Shown here in pieces: positions 18,350 through 26,658 of a stretch of 64,000 bases of DNA. A program made the translations under genes and the position numbers. Each line of letters opens with the position of its first letter. The first letter of the stretch is position 1. The DNA is from Klebsiella oxytoca (GTDB lineage: Bacteria; Pseudomonadota; Gammaproteobacteria; Enterobacterales; Enterobacteriaceae), in assembly GCF_009707385.1 (NCBI RefSeq), contig NZ_CP046115.1, positions 3,596,001 through 3,660,000 of the forward strand, read 5' to 3'. The notes below the pieces were generated by a model. That model did no database searches, was not told the DNA's origin, and was given only the letters and a program-made list of their open reading frames with translations.

Positions 18350-18744
18350 TAGGTTCTCCCCGCTTACGCGGGGAACACGTCTTCAGACCAGGCGAGCATA
18401 TCCAGAAACGCGGTTTATCCCCGCTCGCGCGGGGAACACGGATACAGCGCTAATCTGATCGAATCGGGGACCGGTTTATCCCCGCTCACGCGGGGAACAC
18501 GCCGTGGGCTAACCGTGCCTGCAGTTTTGAATCGGTTTATCCCCGCTCACGCGGGGAACACTCCTGGAATACGAACGTTTCCAGATCTGAGCGCGGTTTA
18601 TCCCCGCTCACGCGGGGAACACTTCTGCATAGGTTTCTAAGTTCGCCCGGTACTCGGTTTATCCCCGCTCACGCGGGGAACACTGGAAATAACTATCCAG
18701 AACATGCGCATCGACCGGTTTATCCCCGCTCACGCGGGGAACAC
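18350..18744 (-). CRISPR. Type I-E CRISPR array, 7 repeats and 6 spacers
   Basis: The 29-base repeats start at 18350, 18411, 18472, 18533, 18594, 18655 and 18716; all six spacers are exactly 32 bases. In transcribed orientation (leftward) the repeat begins GTGTTCCCCGCGTGAGCG and ends GGATAAACCG, the I-E class. The copy at 18350 has five changes from consensus and is the leader-distal terminal repeat; the one at 18411 has one change; the rest are identical. The leader is on the right, so new spacers would enter near 18716. No cas gene is in the window. Confidence 0.97.
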
Positions 18745-18900
18745 CCTAATCATATCCTTTTGTTTTATAAAATTTTTACTCACACAAAACAATCTACCGA
18801 TATCCTGGCAACAAAACGATTATATTAAAAATCCATAACCTTTTGATTTTAAAGAACACTATAAAGTAATCCGCTATCTCTCTTCCATTTCACCAAAACA
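18745..18900 (-). promoter_or_regulatory. CRISPR leader
   Basis: AT-rich DNA next to the unmutated repeat. On the leftward strand GGTAGATTGT (18789-18798) lies exactly 44 bases from the first repeat, the same motif and distance I recall for the E. coli I-E leader. A perfect IHF consensus (AATCAANNNNTTA type, 18836-18848) lies further out, at about 92 bases. The leader therefore looks capable of transcription and spacer uptake if Cas proteins are supplied. Confidence 0.7.
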
Positions 18901-18920
18901 AGCAGCGATAGCAACGGCTT

Positions 18921-19847
18921 CTACAGATTCACTTCCCGCAGCGCGCCCAACAATAACGCAAAACACGCTTCGATCAGCGGCGGCAATGGCTGCGGTCCGC
19001 GCATCAGCGCCACGGTTCGCGTCAGCGCGGGCTGCTGAAGCTGCGCAATCTTCAATGCCGGATCCTGAAGATGGGTGGTATAAAGCTCAGGCAGAATTGC
19101 CACCGCCAGTCGGGAGCGCACCAGGCCGTAAAGCGTTTCAATATAGTCGACCTGATAACGCGTCTTGAGCGTAAGACGATGGCTCTCCGCCAGCGCACCA
19201 ACCAGACGCTGAATGTTGCCTTTCGAGAACACCGCAATATCGCGCCCCGCCAGCAGCTTCCACGGCAGATGCGGCTGTCCGGCCAGCGGATCGTCGCAGT
19301 GCAGCACCGCGACAAACGGATCTTCGCGCAAAGGATAAACCTGCAGCTCCGGGGGCAATGAGTTATCAATTGCGCCAACGGCGAAATCTATCTTTCCCGA
19401 CTGCAGCTCGCAAAACAGAGCATCGTTAGTCTGATCGTGAAACTCCACCCTCAGGCGCGGAAAAGCCTGGGCCAGCGTTTGCGGCAGCAGCGGAAACAGC
19501 AACGAGCTCACCGAGGGCACCAGACCGATACGCACCGTACCATCGCCGCCAGCCTCAACTATCTGCTGCATATCCTGAAACGCCAGCTGCGCCACGCTCA
19601 ACACCCGTTGGGCATGGGGCAAAATAGCTGCTCCCAGCTCGGTTAAAGTGACCGCCGAGGCGGTGCGGTTGACCAGCTTGCCGCCCAGCACCGTCTCGAT
19701 TTGCCGCAGCGCGCTGCTAAGCGCCGGCTGACTAATAGCCAGTCGATTTGCGGTATCGGTAAAGTGACGCAGCTGGGCCAGGGTCACAAAATACTGAATC
19801 TGCTTCAGAGAGAGTGCGGGCAGACGCTGCCAGGGTTCGGTCATCAT
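18921..19847 (-). CDS. LysR-family transcriptional regulator divergent from ade
   Basis: 308 residues. The N-terminal winged helix-turn-helix is about residues 12-75 (LSLKQIQYFVTLAQLRHFTDTANRLAISQPALSSALRQIE), followed by a LysR substrate-binding domain with the usual RIGLVPSVSSLLFPLLP start. It is divergent from the adenine deaminase gene with a 120-base gap, so control of ade and the permease gene is likely. Its ligand is unknown. Confidence 0.85.
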   Translation of the reverse strand: MMTEPWQRLPALSLKQIQYFVTLAQLRHFTDTANRLAISQPALSSALRQIETVLGGKLVNRTASAVTLTELGAAILPHAQRVLSVAQLAFQDMQQIVEAGGDGTVRIGLVPSVSSLLFPLLPQTLAQAFPRLRVEFHDQTNDALFCELQSGKIDFAVGAIDNSLPPELQVYPLREDPFVAVLHCDDPLAGQPHLPWKLLAGRDIAVFSKGNIQRLVGALAESHRLTLKTRYQVDYIETLYGLVRSRLAVAILPELYTTHLQDPALKIAQLQQPALTRTVALMRGPQPLPPLIEACFALLLGALREVNL

Positions 19848-19967
19848 GTTTTCATCAACGGTCAGCTTGCAGAATAACCCGAGGTTATCGGGCGATAAAT
19901 TTATTCATCTGGGCAAACGTTTGCACTGCCCCTAGAGTATCCACATTATCCTTGTGCCGGAGTTGTT

Positions 19968-21788
19968 ATGTCCAGCAGTGCTGAAACCCGCCGTCGCGCC
20001 GTTCAGGCCGCACGCGGTGAATCCCCGTTCGATTTATTATTAACCGACGCGCAGATTGTCGATATGGCTACCGGAGAAATCCGCGCGGCCGATGTCGGCA
20101 TCGTCGGCGAAACGATCGCCAGCGTGCACCCGCGCGGCAGCCGCTCCGATGCCCATGAACGCCGCTCGCTGGCGGGCTGTTTCCTGTCACCCGGGCTGAT
20201 GGATACTCACGTGCATCTTGAAAGCTCGCACCTGCCGCCTGAACGCTATGCCGAAATCGTGCTGGCTCAGGGCACCACGGCGGTGTTCTGGGACCCGCAC
20301 GAACTGGCCAACGTGCTGGGCGTTGAAGGCGTCCGCTACGCCGTCGCCGCCAGCCGCAACCTGCCTCTCCAGGTGATGGTAGCCGCTCCCTCAAGCGTGC
20401 CCTCAACGCCGGGGCTGGAGATGTCCGGCGCGGATTTCGCCGGCGCGGAGATGGCAACCATGCTGGCCTGGCCGGAAGTCTGCGGCGTCGCCGAAGTGAT
20501 GGACATGCATGGCGTGTTGCACGGTAGCGAGCGGATGCAGGAGATCATCCAGGCCGGTCTGGACAGCGGCAAGCTGATTGAAGGCCATGCGCGCGGTTTA
20601 AGCGGCGCGGATCTGCAGGCCTATCTTGCCGCCGGGGTCACCTCCGATCACGAACTCACTTCGGCGGAGGATGCGCTGGAAAAACTGCGCGCCGGACTGA
20701 CGATCGAAATTCGCGGCTCGCATCCTTATCTGCTGCCGGATATCGTTAACGCCCTGAAAACGCTGCCGCATCTCTCCTCGCAAATCACCGTCTGCACCGA
20801 CGATGTGCCGCCAGATATGCTGCTGGAAAAAGGCGGCATTATCGCCCTGCTCAACCAGCTGATTGAGCACGGGCTGCCGGCAACCGACGTACTGCGCTTC
20901 GCTACCCTGAACGCGGCGATCCGCCTGCAGCGAAACGATCTGGGGCTGATTGCCGCCGGACGTCGCGCCGATCTGGTGGTTTTCGACTCATTAGAAAAGC
21001 TCAACGCGCGGGAAGTCTTCGTCGCCGGGAAACTGATTGCCCGCGACGGTACGCTGCTTCAGCCTGTTCCGGCAGCGACGGGCGTTATCCCGCCGCGCGA
21101 TACCCTACAGATGGGTCGGCTTAGCCCCGATGATTTTATCCTTCGCGTCGGCGCTATTCGCCACGGCCTCGCCCGCCTGCGGCATATTCGCGGCGCGCGC
21201 TTTACCCAATGGGGCGAAGTCGAAGTACAGGTTCGCGATGGCAAAGTACAGGTTCCGGACGGATTCAGCCTGATTTGGGTTAAGCATCGCCACGGTCGCC
21301 ACGAAGCTAAGCCGCAAATTGCGCTGTTAGAGGGCTGGGGTGAACTGCGCGGCGCGATTGCCACCAGCTACTCTCACGATTCTCATAACCTGGTGGTGCT
21401 CGGCCGCGATGCCGAAGATATGGCGCTGGCGGCGAACCGACTGCTCGATTCCGGCGGCGGCATGGCGTTATCCCAACAGGGAAAAATTCTCGCTCATGTG
21501 GCGATGCCGATTGCCGGAATGCTCTCCGACCTACCCGCCCCGGAGCTGGCCAGACAGTTTCGTCAGCTTCGCGACCTGAGCGCGGAAGTCGCCGACTGGG
21601 AGCCGCCGTATCGCGTATTTAAGGCGATCGAAGGCACCTGCCTCGCCTGTAACGCCGGTCCGCATTTGACTGATTTAGGTTTGACCGATGGCAGCACCCG
21701 CCAGATAGTCGAGCCGCTGATAGACTGCCGGGAAATCCCGGAACACACAGAACACACAGAACACAACAATAAACATCAGGGAGCCTGA
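19968..21788 (+). CDS. ade: Adenine deaminase
   Basis: 606-residue amidohydrolase that converts adenine to hypoxanthine and ammonia. The metal-binding DTHVHLESSHL motif and the DPHELANVLG segment are present, followed by GHARGLSGADLQAYLAAGVTS and a C-terminal Ade-specific domain. E. coli Ade is about 588 residues; the extra length includes a tail of EHTEHTEHNN residues encoded by 9-base direct repeats. The permease gene starts 3 bases after the stop, so the two form an adenine uptake and salvage operon. Confidence 0.95.
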   Translation: MSSSAETRRRAVQAARGESPFDLLLTDAQIVDMATGEIRAADVGIVGETIASVHPRGSRSDAHERRSLAGCFLSPGLMDTHVHLESSHLPPERYAEIVLAQGTTAVFWDPHELANVLGVEGVRYAVAASRNLPLQVMVAAPSSVPSTPGLEMSGADFAGAEMATMLAWPEVCGVAEVMDMHGVLHGSERMQEIIQAGLDSGKLIEGHARGLSGADLQAYLAAGVTSDHELTSAEDALEKLRAGLTIEIRGSHPYLLPDIVNALKTLPHLSSQITVCTDDVPPDMLLEKGGIIALLNQLIEHGLPATDVLRFATLNAAIRLQRNDLGLIAAGRRADLVVFDSLEKLNAREVFVAGKLIARDGTLLQPVPAATGVIPPRDTLQMGRLSPDDFILRVGAIRHGLARLRHIRGARFTQWGEVEVQVRDGKVQVPDGFSLIWVKHRHGRHEAKPQIALLEGWGELRGAIATSYSHDSHNLVVLGRDAEDMALAANRLLDSGGGMALSQQGKILAHVAMPIAGMLSDLPAPELARQFRQLRDLSAEVADWEPPYRVFKAIEGTCLACNAGPHLTDLGLTDGSTRQIVEPLIDCREIPEHTEHTEHNNKHQGA

Positions 21789-21790
21789 GC

Positions 21791-23134
21791 ATGGCCGACA
21801 ATACCCTTAACTCATCCGCGCAGGGAAGCTGGCTGGAGCGCCGTTTTGCCTTGTATTCCCGCGGCAGCACGCTGCGCACCGAATGCCTCGCGGGCGTTAC
21901 CGGCTTTCTCGCCGCCGCCTATCTGCTGGTGGTTATCCCCGGTCTGCTGGCGGTTGGCGGGATGGATAAAGGCGCGGCAACCACCGGCACAATTCTGGTA
22001 TTCGTCGGCGGCACGCTGCTGATGGCGTTTTACGCTAACCTGCCGTTTATCGTCGGCCCCGGCATTGGCGGCTCGGTGCTGGTTGGCGTGACGCTGGCGG
22101 GTAGCGAAGGCATTGGCTGGCAGGTGGGCCTGGGTATCGCCTGCTGGTCGGGGATTCTGTTTTTCCTGCTGACCAAATTCGGCCTGCGCGAAGTGGTTAC
22201 CCGTTCGGTTCCGCAGTCCATCAAGCTCGGGCTGACGGCGTCCATCGGGCTGTTTGTCGCGGTGCTGGGCTTCCGTAACGCCGGTCTGGTATTGGCTAAC
22301 GCCAAAACCAACGCCCTGATGCTCGGCGATTTTCTCTCTCCAGGAGCGCTGGTGGCGCTCTGCGGGCTGTTTCTGGCAATTGCCCTGCAGGCAAGAAAAA
22401 TCCCCGGTTCGATTCTGTGGGCTATTCTCTTTGCCACCCTGGTTGGTATTCCAATGGGAGTCACTAAGCTGCCGGGTAGCTTTATCGATATGCCGCATTC
22501 GCTGACGCCGGTGCTGGGGCAGATAGACATGCTGGGCGCGCTGAATATCGCCTTTCTGCCGTTCCTGTTTGTGTTCTTCGCTTCAGAGTTCTTTTCCACC
22601 ATGGGGACTACCCTGGCGGTGGGCGGCGAAGCGGGCCTGCTGGATGAAGAAGGCAATATGCCGCATATCAATCGTCCGTTTATGGTCGACTCGATCGCCG
22701 CAGCCGTTGGCCCCTGGCTGGGTATCCCTGCGGCAACCGCGCTGATTGAATCTTCGGCGGCAGCGGAGGCTGGCGGAAAAACCGGGTTAACCGCGCTGTC
22801 GGCGGCGGTGATGTTCCTCCTGATGCTGCTGTTTACTCCGATAGCGCTGATGATTCCAAAAGAAGCTACCGCGCCTGCGCTGATCCTGATTGGCCTGAAC
22901 ATGTTCAGCGGCCTGCGCAAAGTGGATCTGGCAAACTTTACCGACGGCCTGCCGGTGCTGATGATGGTAATGATTACCCTGATTGCCAACAGCTTCGGTA
23001 CCGGGATCGCAGGTGGCCTGCTGTTTTATGTGGTCATTAAGACCATTGCCGGGAAGTGGCGGGAAATCCCCATCGGCCTGTGGATCCTTGCGATTCCGCT
23101 GGTGTACTACTTTGCCACGCTGGTGAAACATTAA
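21791..23134 (+). CDS. NCS2-family purine (adenine/hypoxanthine) permease
   Basis: 447-residue inner-membrane nucleobase:proton symporter of the AzgA-like NCS2 branch, with about 12-14 hydrophobic segments. The N-terminal TECLAGVTGFLAAAYLLVVIP and the FASEFFSTMGTTLAVG segment carry family-conserved residues. Coupling to ade (3-base gap) makes adenine the likely substrate. Related E. coli proteins are AdeP/AdeQ and GhxP/GhxQ; which one is orthologous was not tested. Confidence 0.9.
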   Translation: MADNTLNSSAQGSWLERRFALYSRGSTLRTECLAGVTGFLAAAYLLVVIPGLLAVGGMDKGAATTGTILVFVGGTLLMAFYANLPFIVGPGIGGSVLVGVTLAGSEGIGWQVGLGIACWSGILFFLLTKFGLREVVTRSVPQSIKLGLTASIGLFVAVLGFRNAGLVLANAKTNALMLGDFLSPGALVALCGLFLAIALQARKIPGSILWAILFATLVGIPMGVTKLPGSFIDMPHSLTPVLGQIDMLGALNIAFLPFLFVFFASEFFSTMGTTLAVGGEAGLLDEEGNMPHINRPFMVDSIAAAVGPWLGIPAATALIESSAAAEAGGKTGLTALSAAVMFLLMLLFTPIALMIPKEATAPALILIGLNMFSGLRKVDLANFTDGLPVLMMVMITLIANSFGTGIAGGLLFYVVIKTIAGKWREIPIGLWILAIPLVYYFATLVKH

Positions 23135-23140
23135 GAGTCG

Positions 23141-23245
23141 TGTCGGGAAAGTCCCGGCTCGCGGCGTAAACGCCTTAGCCGGGCTACCGGACTGAATCCG
23201 TAGCCCTGCTAAGCGCAGCGCGAGCAGGGGTATTCCCTGGGCTAG
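23141..23245. repeat. REP/BIME-like palindromic repeats
   Basis: After the permease gene, two palindromic units face each other (GTCCCGGCTCGCGGCGTAAA..CGCCTTAGCCGGGCTAC and GTAGCCCTGCTAAGCGCAGC). Variants of the same elements occur at 40201-40258, 44139-44222, 53206-53700 and 56142-56240. They are typical extragenic palindromes of enterics. Confidence 0.75.
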
Positions 23246-23254
23246 CAAACCTGC

Positions 23255-24169
23255 TCAGCGCAGCGCCATCCGTGAACTGACCGCTTCGCACGCTTCTTTC
23301 ACCGCCTCATACAGCAGCCGCACCGCAGGCGAAAGCTGTTTGCGGTGCGGACAAATCATATTCAGCGGCACCACATCTCCCTGATACTGCGGCAACAGTA
23401 TCTGCAGCCTGCCTTCGCGAAGATCATCGCCGACATCAAGCTCAGACTTGAACGCAATCCCCTCCCCGGCAACAGCCAGACGGCGAATCACCTCAGCATC
23501 ATCGCTGACAACAGGGCCGGAAACCTGCGCGTAATGCACTTTACCCTCAAGGCTCAGCGGCCAGCGATCGAACGCCCTGCCGCGCAGCAGGTAAATTAGC
23601 GCATTGTGCCGGGATAAATCTTCCAGCGTCTGCGGTTCGCCATGTTCCGCTATCCAGGCGGGAGAAGCCACCAAGACCCGACGGTTCTCCGGCGCCACCG
23701 GCAGGGAAATAAACGAAGCGTCATCGTTGTCGCCGTAGCGGAACGCAATGTCCACCGGGTCCTTAAACACATCGGTCCGATGATCGGAAAACAGAATCCG
23801 TAAACGCAGTCCGGGATAGCGCTGGCGAAAATCGCGAAACACGCGCAGAAGCAGATTGCGGCCAAGATCGGAAGGCACGGCAATTTGTAACGTACCGCGA
23901 ACTTCATCATCAGGAGTGTGTATTTTTTGCAGCCCGGCGTGAAGGGTATCGAGCATTTGAGTGGCGTAGGGCAGCCAGGTCTCCCCTTCCTGCGTCAGGC
24001 GTAGACTCCGCGTCGAACGGGCAAAAAGACGAATATTCAGCGTCGTCTCCAGGCGCTTGATTGCCGCGCTAACCTGCGCGGGCTGCTGCCCGGCCTCGCG
24101 CGCAGCCTCGCTGAAGCTGCTTAACGCCGCCGCGCGAACAAACAATGCCAGATCTTCCAGCCTGAACAT
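23255..24169 (-). CDS. LysR-family transcriptional regulator
   Basis: 304 residues from ATG 24169 (MFRLEDLALFVRAAALSSFS); an upstream in-frame ATG at 24232 adds unconserved sequence. N-terminal winged helix-turn-helix (AAREAGQQPAQVSAAIKRLE), then a substrate-binding domain of the CrgA/YafC type (GTLQIAVPSDLGRNLLL). It is convergent with the permease gene. The neighbour on the other side is rcnB, divergent at 170 bases, which gives no clear target. Function unknown. Confidence 0.85.
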   Translation of the reverse strand: MFRLEDLALFVRAAALSSFSEAAREAGQQPAQVSAAIKRLETTLNIRLFARSTRSLRLTQEGETWLPYATQMLDTLHAGLQKIHTPDDEVRGTLQIAVPSDLGRNLLLRVFRDFRQRYPGLRLRILFSDHRTDVFKDPVDIAFRYGDNDDASFISLPVAPENRRVLVASPAWIAEHGEPQTLEDLSRHNALIYLLRGRAFDRWPLSLEGKVHYAQVSGPVVSDDAEVIRRLAVAGEGIAFKSELDVGDDLREGRLQILLPQYQGDVVPLNMICPHRKQLSPAVRLLYEAVKEACEAVSSRMALR

Positions 24170-24338
24170 AATGTCTCCCGAACCCGGATTATTCTCAAAA
24201 CCAATGCCTGGCGCCTGAAAGCAGCGCGCCATCGCCGTTTGCTTACACTTTTCACTAAACCAAAGCTTGCCATTACCTTGATGTATCAGGAATCATACGA
24301 GGCTGCGATTTCGTGTCCAGGATAATAATGGGGAAATT

Positions 24339-24656
24339 ATGCGTAAAACAAAAATGATGCTTCTGGGCGTACTGTTGGCCTGCACCAGTGGAGCATGGGC
24401 TGCGACCGGCGACGGTATCCAGAAATATGAGCTGGATGGGGTTACCGCAGACTTCAAACAATTCCGCATCGGCGATACCGTACCGCCGATGTATCTGACG
24501 CCAGAATACAATATCAAACAGTGGCAGCAGCGTAATCTGCCTGCGCCGGATGCCGGTACCCGCTGGACCTATATGGGCGGCAGCTATGTGCTGATTACCG
24601 AAACCGAGGGGAAAATCCTCAAAATCTATGACGGCGAGATTTTCTATCATCGCTAA
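24339..24656 (+). CDS. rcnB: Nickel/cobalt homeostasis protein RcnB
   Basis: 105-residue periplasmic protein of the RcnB/YohN family, which in E. coli influences Ni/Co retention alongside the RcnA efflux pump. The signal peptide is about residues 1-21 (cleavage after GAWA). The mature part matches E. coli RcnB closely (ISKYEL-like start; EYNIKQWQQRNLPAPDAGTRWTYMG in two segments; YDGEIFYHR end). In E. coli rcnA is directly upstream; here neither rcnA nor rcnR is in the window. Confidence 0.93.
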   Translation: MRKTKMMLLGVLLACTSGAWAATGDGIQKYELDGVTADFKQFRIGDTVPPMYLTPEYNIKQWQQRNLPAPDAGTRWTYMGGSYVLITETEGKILKIYDGEIFYHR

Positions 24657-24662
24657 AAATAA

Positions 24663-24700
24663 AACGCCAGCGCGCTGTTGTTGCCGCTGGCGTTTCCTTT
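24663..24700 (+). terminator. Terminator after rcnB
   Basis: A 10-bp stem AACGCCAGCG / CGCTGGCGTT with a 12-base loop is followed by TTCCTTTT. It is placed between convergent genes, so it may serve both. Confidence 0.85.
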
Positions 24701-24715
24701 TACAGGACTAAAGCG

Positions 24716-25048
24716 TTATTCGTTAAAGCGGTTTTGTTTTTGCATAAATTCCTCAACAGCAATATATGAAGCCACTTGTTCATACAGCATTAAAATACTT
24801 AATATCAAATCTCCGCCGCTGCGCAGCAAATCATCCGGGGCAGCACGGTTATTTTGTTGCGATAAAAACACGATCTGTTCAAAAATCTCGCGATACTCAC
24901 CACACGCGCCAATCGGGATCTCAGTTAACGAGATATTTTCCTGGCAATAACGCATTGCGTCAGCGGCTTTTTCCGGCAGAGTGCGCGCATGCATAAAAAT
25001 AACCAGTAGTTCTCGTAACTTAGCGATTAGAGCAATATTATTCATCAT
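24716..25048 (-). CDS. Hypothetical protein, 110 residues
   Basis: Not recognised. The protein is hydrophilic, predicted mostly alpha-helical and acidic, with no signal peptide or membrane segment (e.g. ALIAKLRELLVIFMHARTL, DLLRSGGDLILSILMLYEQV). Codon use is AT-richer than in mrp and metG. The start is one of two adjacent ATGs. It stands alone, convergent with rcnB and with an AT-rich upstream region, in a place where E. coli has yehABCDE. Confidence 0.6.
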   Translation of the reverse strand: MMNNIALIAKLRELLVIFMHARTLPEKAADAMRYCQENISLTEIPIGACGEYREIFEQIVFLSQQNNRAAPDDLLRSGGDLILSILMLYEQVASYIAVEEFMQKQNRFNE

Positions 25049-25346
25049 TCACCCCGGAAATTCAGAACGGCTACATATTCCTTCCATCGTTTTTATTTAC
25101 GTATGACTGATGACTGCCATTTTTCGCCAAATGAAAAAACCAAAATAAAATGCCAGCGCGGCGAATTAAGATACTTCACTGCTATATGAGTAAAGCTCGC
25201 ATAACTACCTTTGAAAAACAATGTTAAAAATATGTTTTATTGATTAATCGCAACATCATTAAATATGAATATAAATAATTAATATTTAATACTCATTCTA
25301 TTTGCAAGATGATTATCTCATCCGGAGAAAAAGAGCGTCGAAGGAG
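25049..25346. other. AT-rich intergenic region
   Basis: About 300 bases, strongly AT-rich between 25190 and 25310, with no ORF, hairpin or RNA gene that I can support. It probably contains the promoter of the leftward 110-residue ORF. Confidence 0.5.
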
Positions 25347-25381
25347 AAAAAAAACCGCACGACGCAAAGCGCCGTACGGCT
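25347..25381 (-). terminator. Terminator after mrp
   Basis: Read leftward, the stem CCGTACG / CGTGCGG is followed by eight T. It lies 17 bases past the mrp stop codon. Confidence 0.85.
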
Positions 25382-25397
25382 CTGAAGGCTGAGGTAA

Positions 25398-26507
25398 TTA
25401 AACCGCGCGGAAGGCTATCTCACCGGGGATGACTTCTCCCTGCCAGTACAGCTGCGCCGCAACGCGGTCTGCCAGCAGACGATAGGTCTCGGTAAACTCG
25501 CTTTCTGGGCGCGCAACCACCGTCGGAGTCCCCTTATCAAGGTCTTCACGCAAGGTGATATGCAGCGGCAGCTGGCCTAACAGCTGAGTACGATACTTCT
25601 CGGCCAGCTTTTGCGCGCCGCCGGTACCAAAGATAGGCTCATGGTGCCCACAGTTGCTGCAGATATGCATGCTCATGTTTTCCACGATACCCAGCACCGG
25701 TACTTCGACTTTTTCAAACATCACGATGCCTTTTTTAGCGTCGATCAGCGCGATATCCTGCGGTGTGGTCACCACTACCGCGCCGGTGACCGGAATGTTC
25801 TGCGCCAGCGTCAGCTGAATGTCACCGGTGCCCGGCGGCATATCCAGTACCAGATAATCGAGATCCGGCCACAGCGTTTCCTGCAGCATCTGCATCAGCG
25901 CCTTACTGGCCATCGGGCCGCGCCACACCATCGCGTTATCATCGGTCACCAGATAGCCGATGGAGTTGGTGGCGAGGCCGAATTTCATAATCGGCGCCAT
26001 ATGGGTGCCGTCCGGCGAGGTCGGACGCTGGTCCTCCGCGCCGAGCATGGTGGGAATTGACGGGCCGTAGATATCGGCATCCAGGATACCGACTTTTGCG
26101 CCTTCCGCCGCCAGCGCCAGCGCCAGGTTGACCGCAGTAGAGGATTTACCCACTCCACCCTTACCGGAGCTGATGGCGATAATGTTTTTCACGCCGTTGA
26201 TACCGGGCTGGTTTTTTACCCGCTGAAGCGTAGCGATGCTGTGCGTCAGCTTCCAGTCAATGGCTTTGGCGCCGGTAATGCGCAGCAGCTCGGCGCTGCA
26301 CTGCTCTTTGAGCACCTCAAACGCGCTATTCCAGACGAACGGCATCTGAATTTCAATGTGCACGGTCTCGTCCAGCCAGGCAACATGATGCAGCGCCTTC
26401 AGCGTCGTGAGGTTATGTTTCAGGGTTGGGTGCTGGAAATTAGCCAGGGTCCCGGCGACCATAGCACGCAGACGCTCGGGGGATTTGGCCTGGGATTGCG
26501 AACTCAT
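25398..26507 (-). CDS. mrp: Iron-sulfur cluster carrier Mrp (ApbC)
   Basis: 369-residue MRP/NBP35-type P-loop ATPase that binds and transfers Fe-S clusters. An N-terminal MIP18-like domain (about 1-95) is followed by the deviant Walker A SSGKGGVGKSS (about 113-123). Switch motifs DADIYGPSIPTMLG and DMPPGTGDIQLTL, and the cluster-binding CSNCGHHEPIFG (CxxC), are intact. It is divergent from metG, as in E. coli. Confidence 0.96.
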   Translation of the reverse strand: MSSQSQAKSPERLRAMVAGTLANFQHPTLKHNLTTLKALHHVAWLDETVHIEIQMPFVWNSAFEVLKEQCSAELLRITGAKAIDWKLTHSIATLQRVKNQPGINGVKNIIAISSGKGGVGKSSTAVNLALALAAEGAKVGILDADIYGPSIPTMLGAEDQRPTSPDGTHMAPIMKFGLATNSIGYLVTDDNAMVWRGPMASKALMQMLQETLWPDLDYLVLDMPPGTGDIQLTLAQNIPVTGAVVVTTPQDIALIDAKKGIVMFEKVEVPVLGIVENMSMHICSNCGHHEPIFGTGGAQKLAEKYRTQLLGQLPLHITLREDLDKGTPTVVARPESEFTETYRLLADRVAAQLYWQGEVIPGEIAFRAV

Positions 26508-26658
26508 CCCGACTCCTTTGTTATTGTGAGTTGAATCTTGTGCGTTAAGTTTACCTTAAAGGGAATAATTCCCCCACAATAAGCTTTAGGCTTACCAAAT
26601 TATTGCCTTTGCGGTAACATCAAAAACCCTTTTTTCAATAGAAGATGTAATGCCCACT

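Noticed and set aside
17810..18352. 180-codon rightward open frame across the thiM start, riboswitch and CRISPR edge
   Set aside because: It crosses the TPP riboswitch and antisense to thiM, has no domain, and the sulfatase relic is in another frame.
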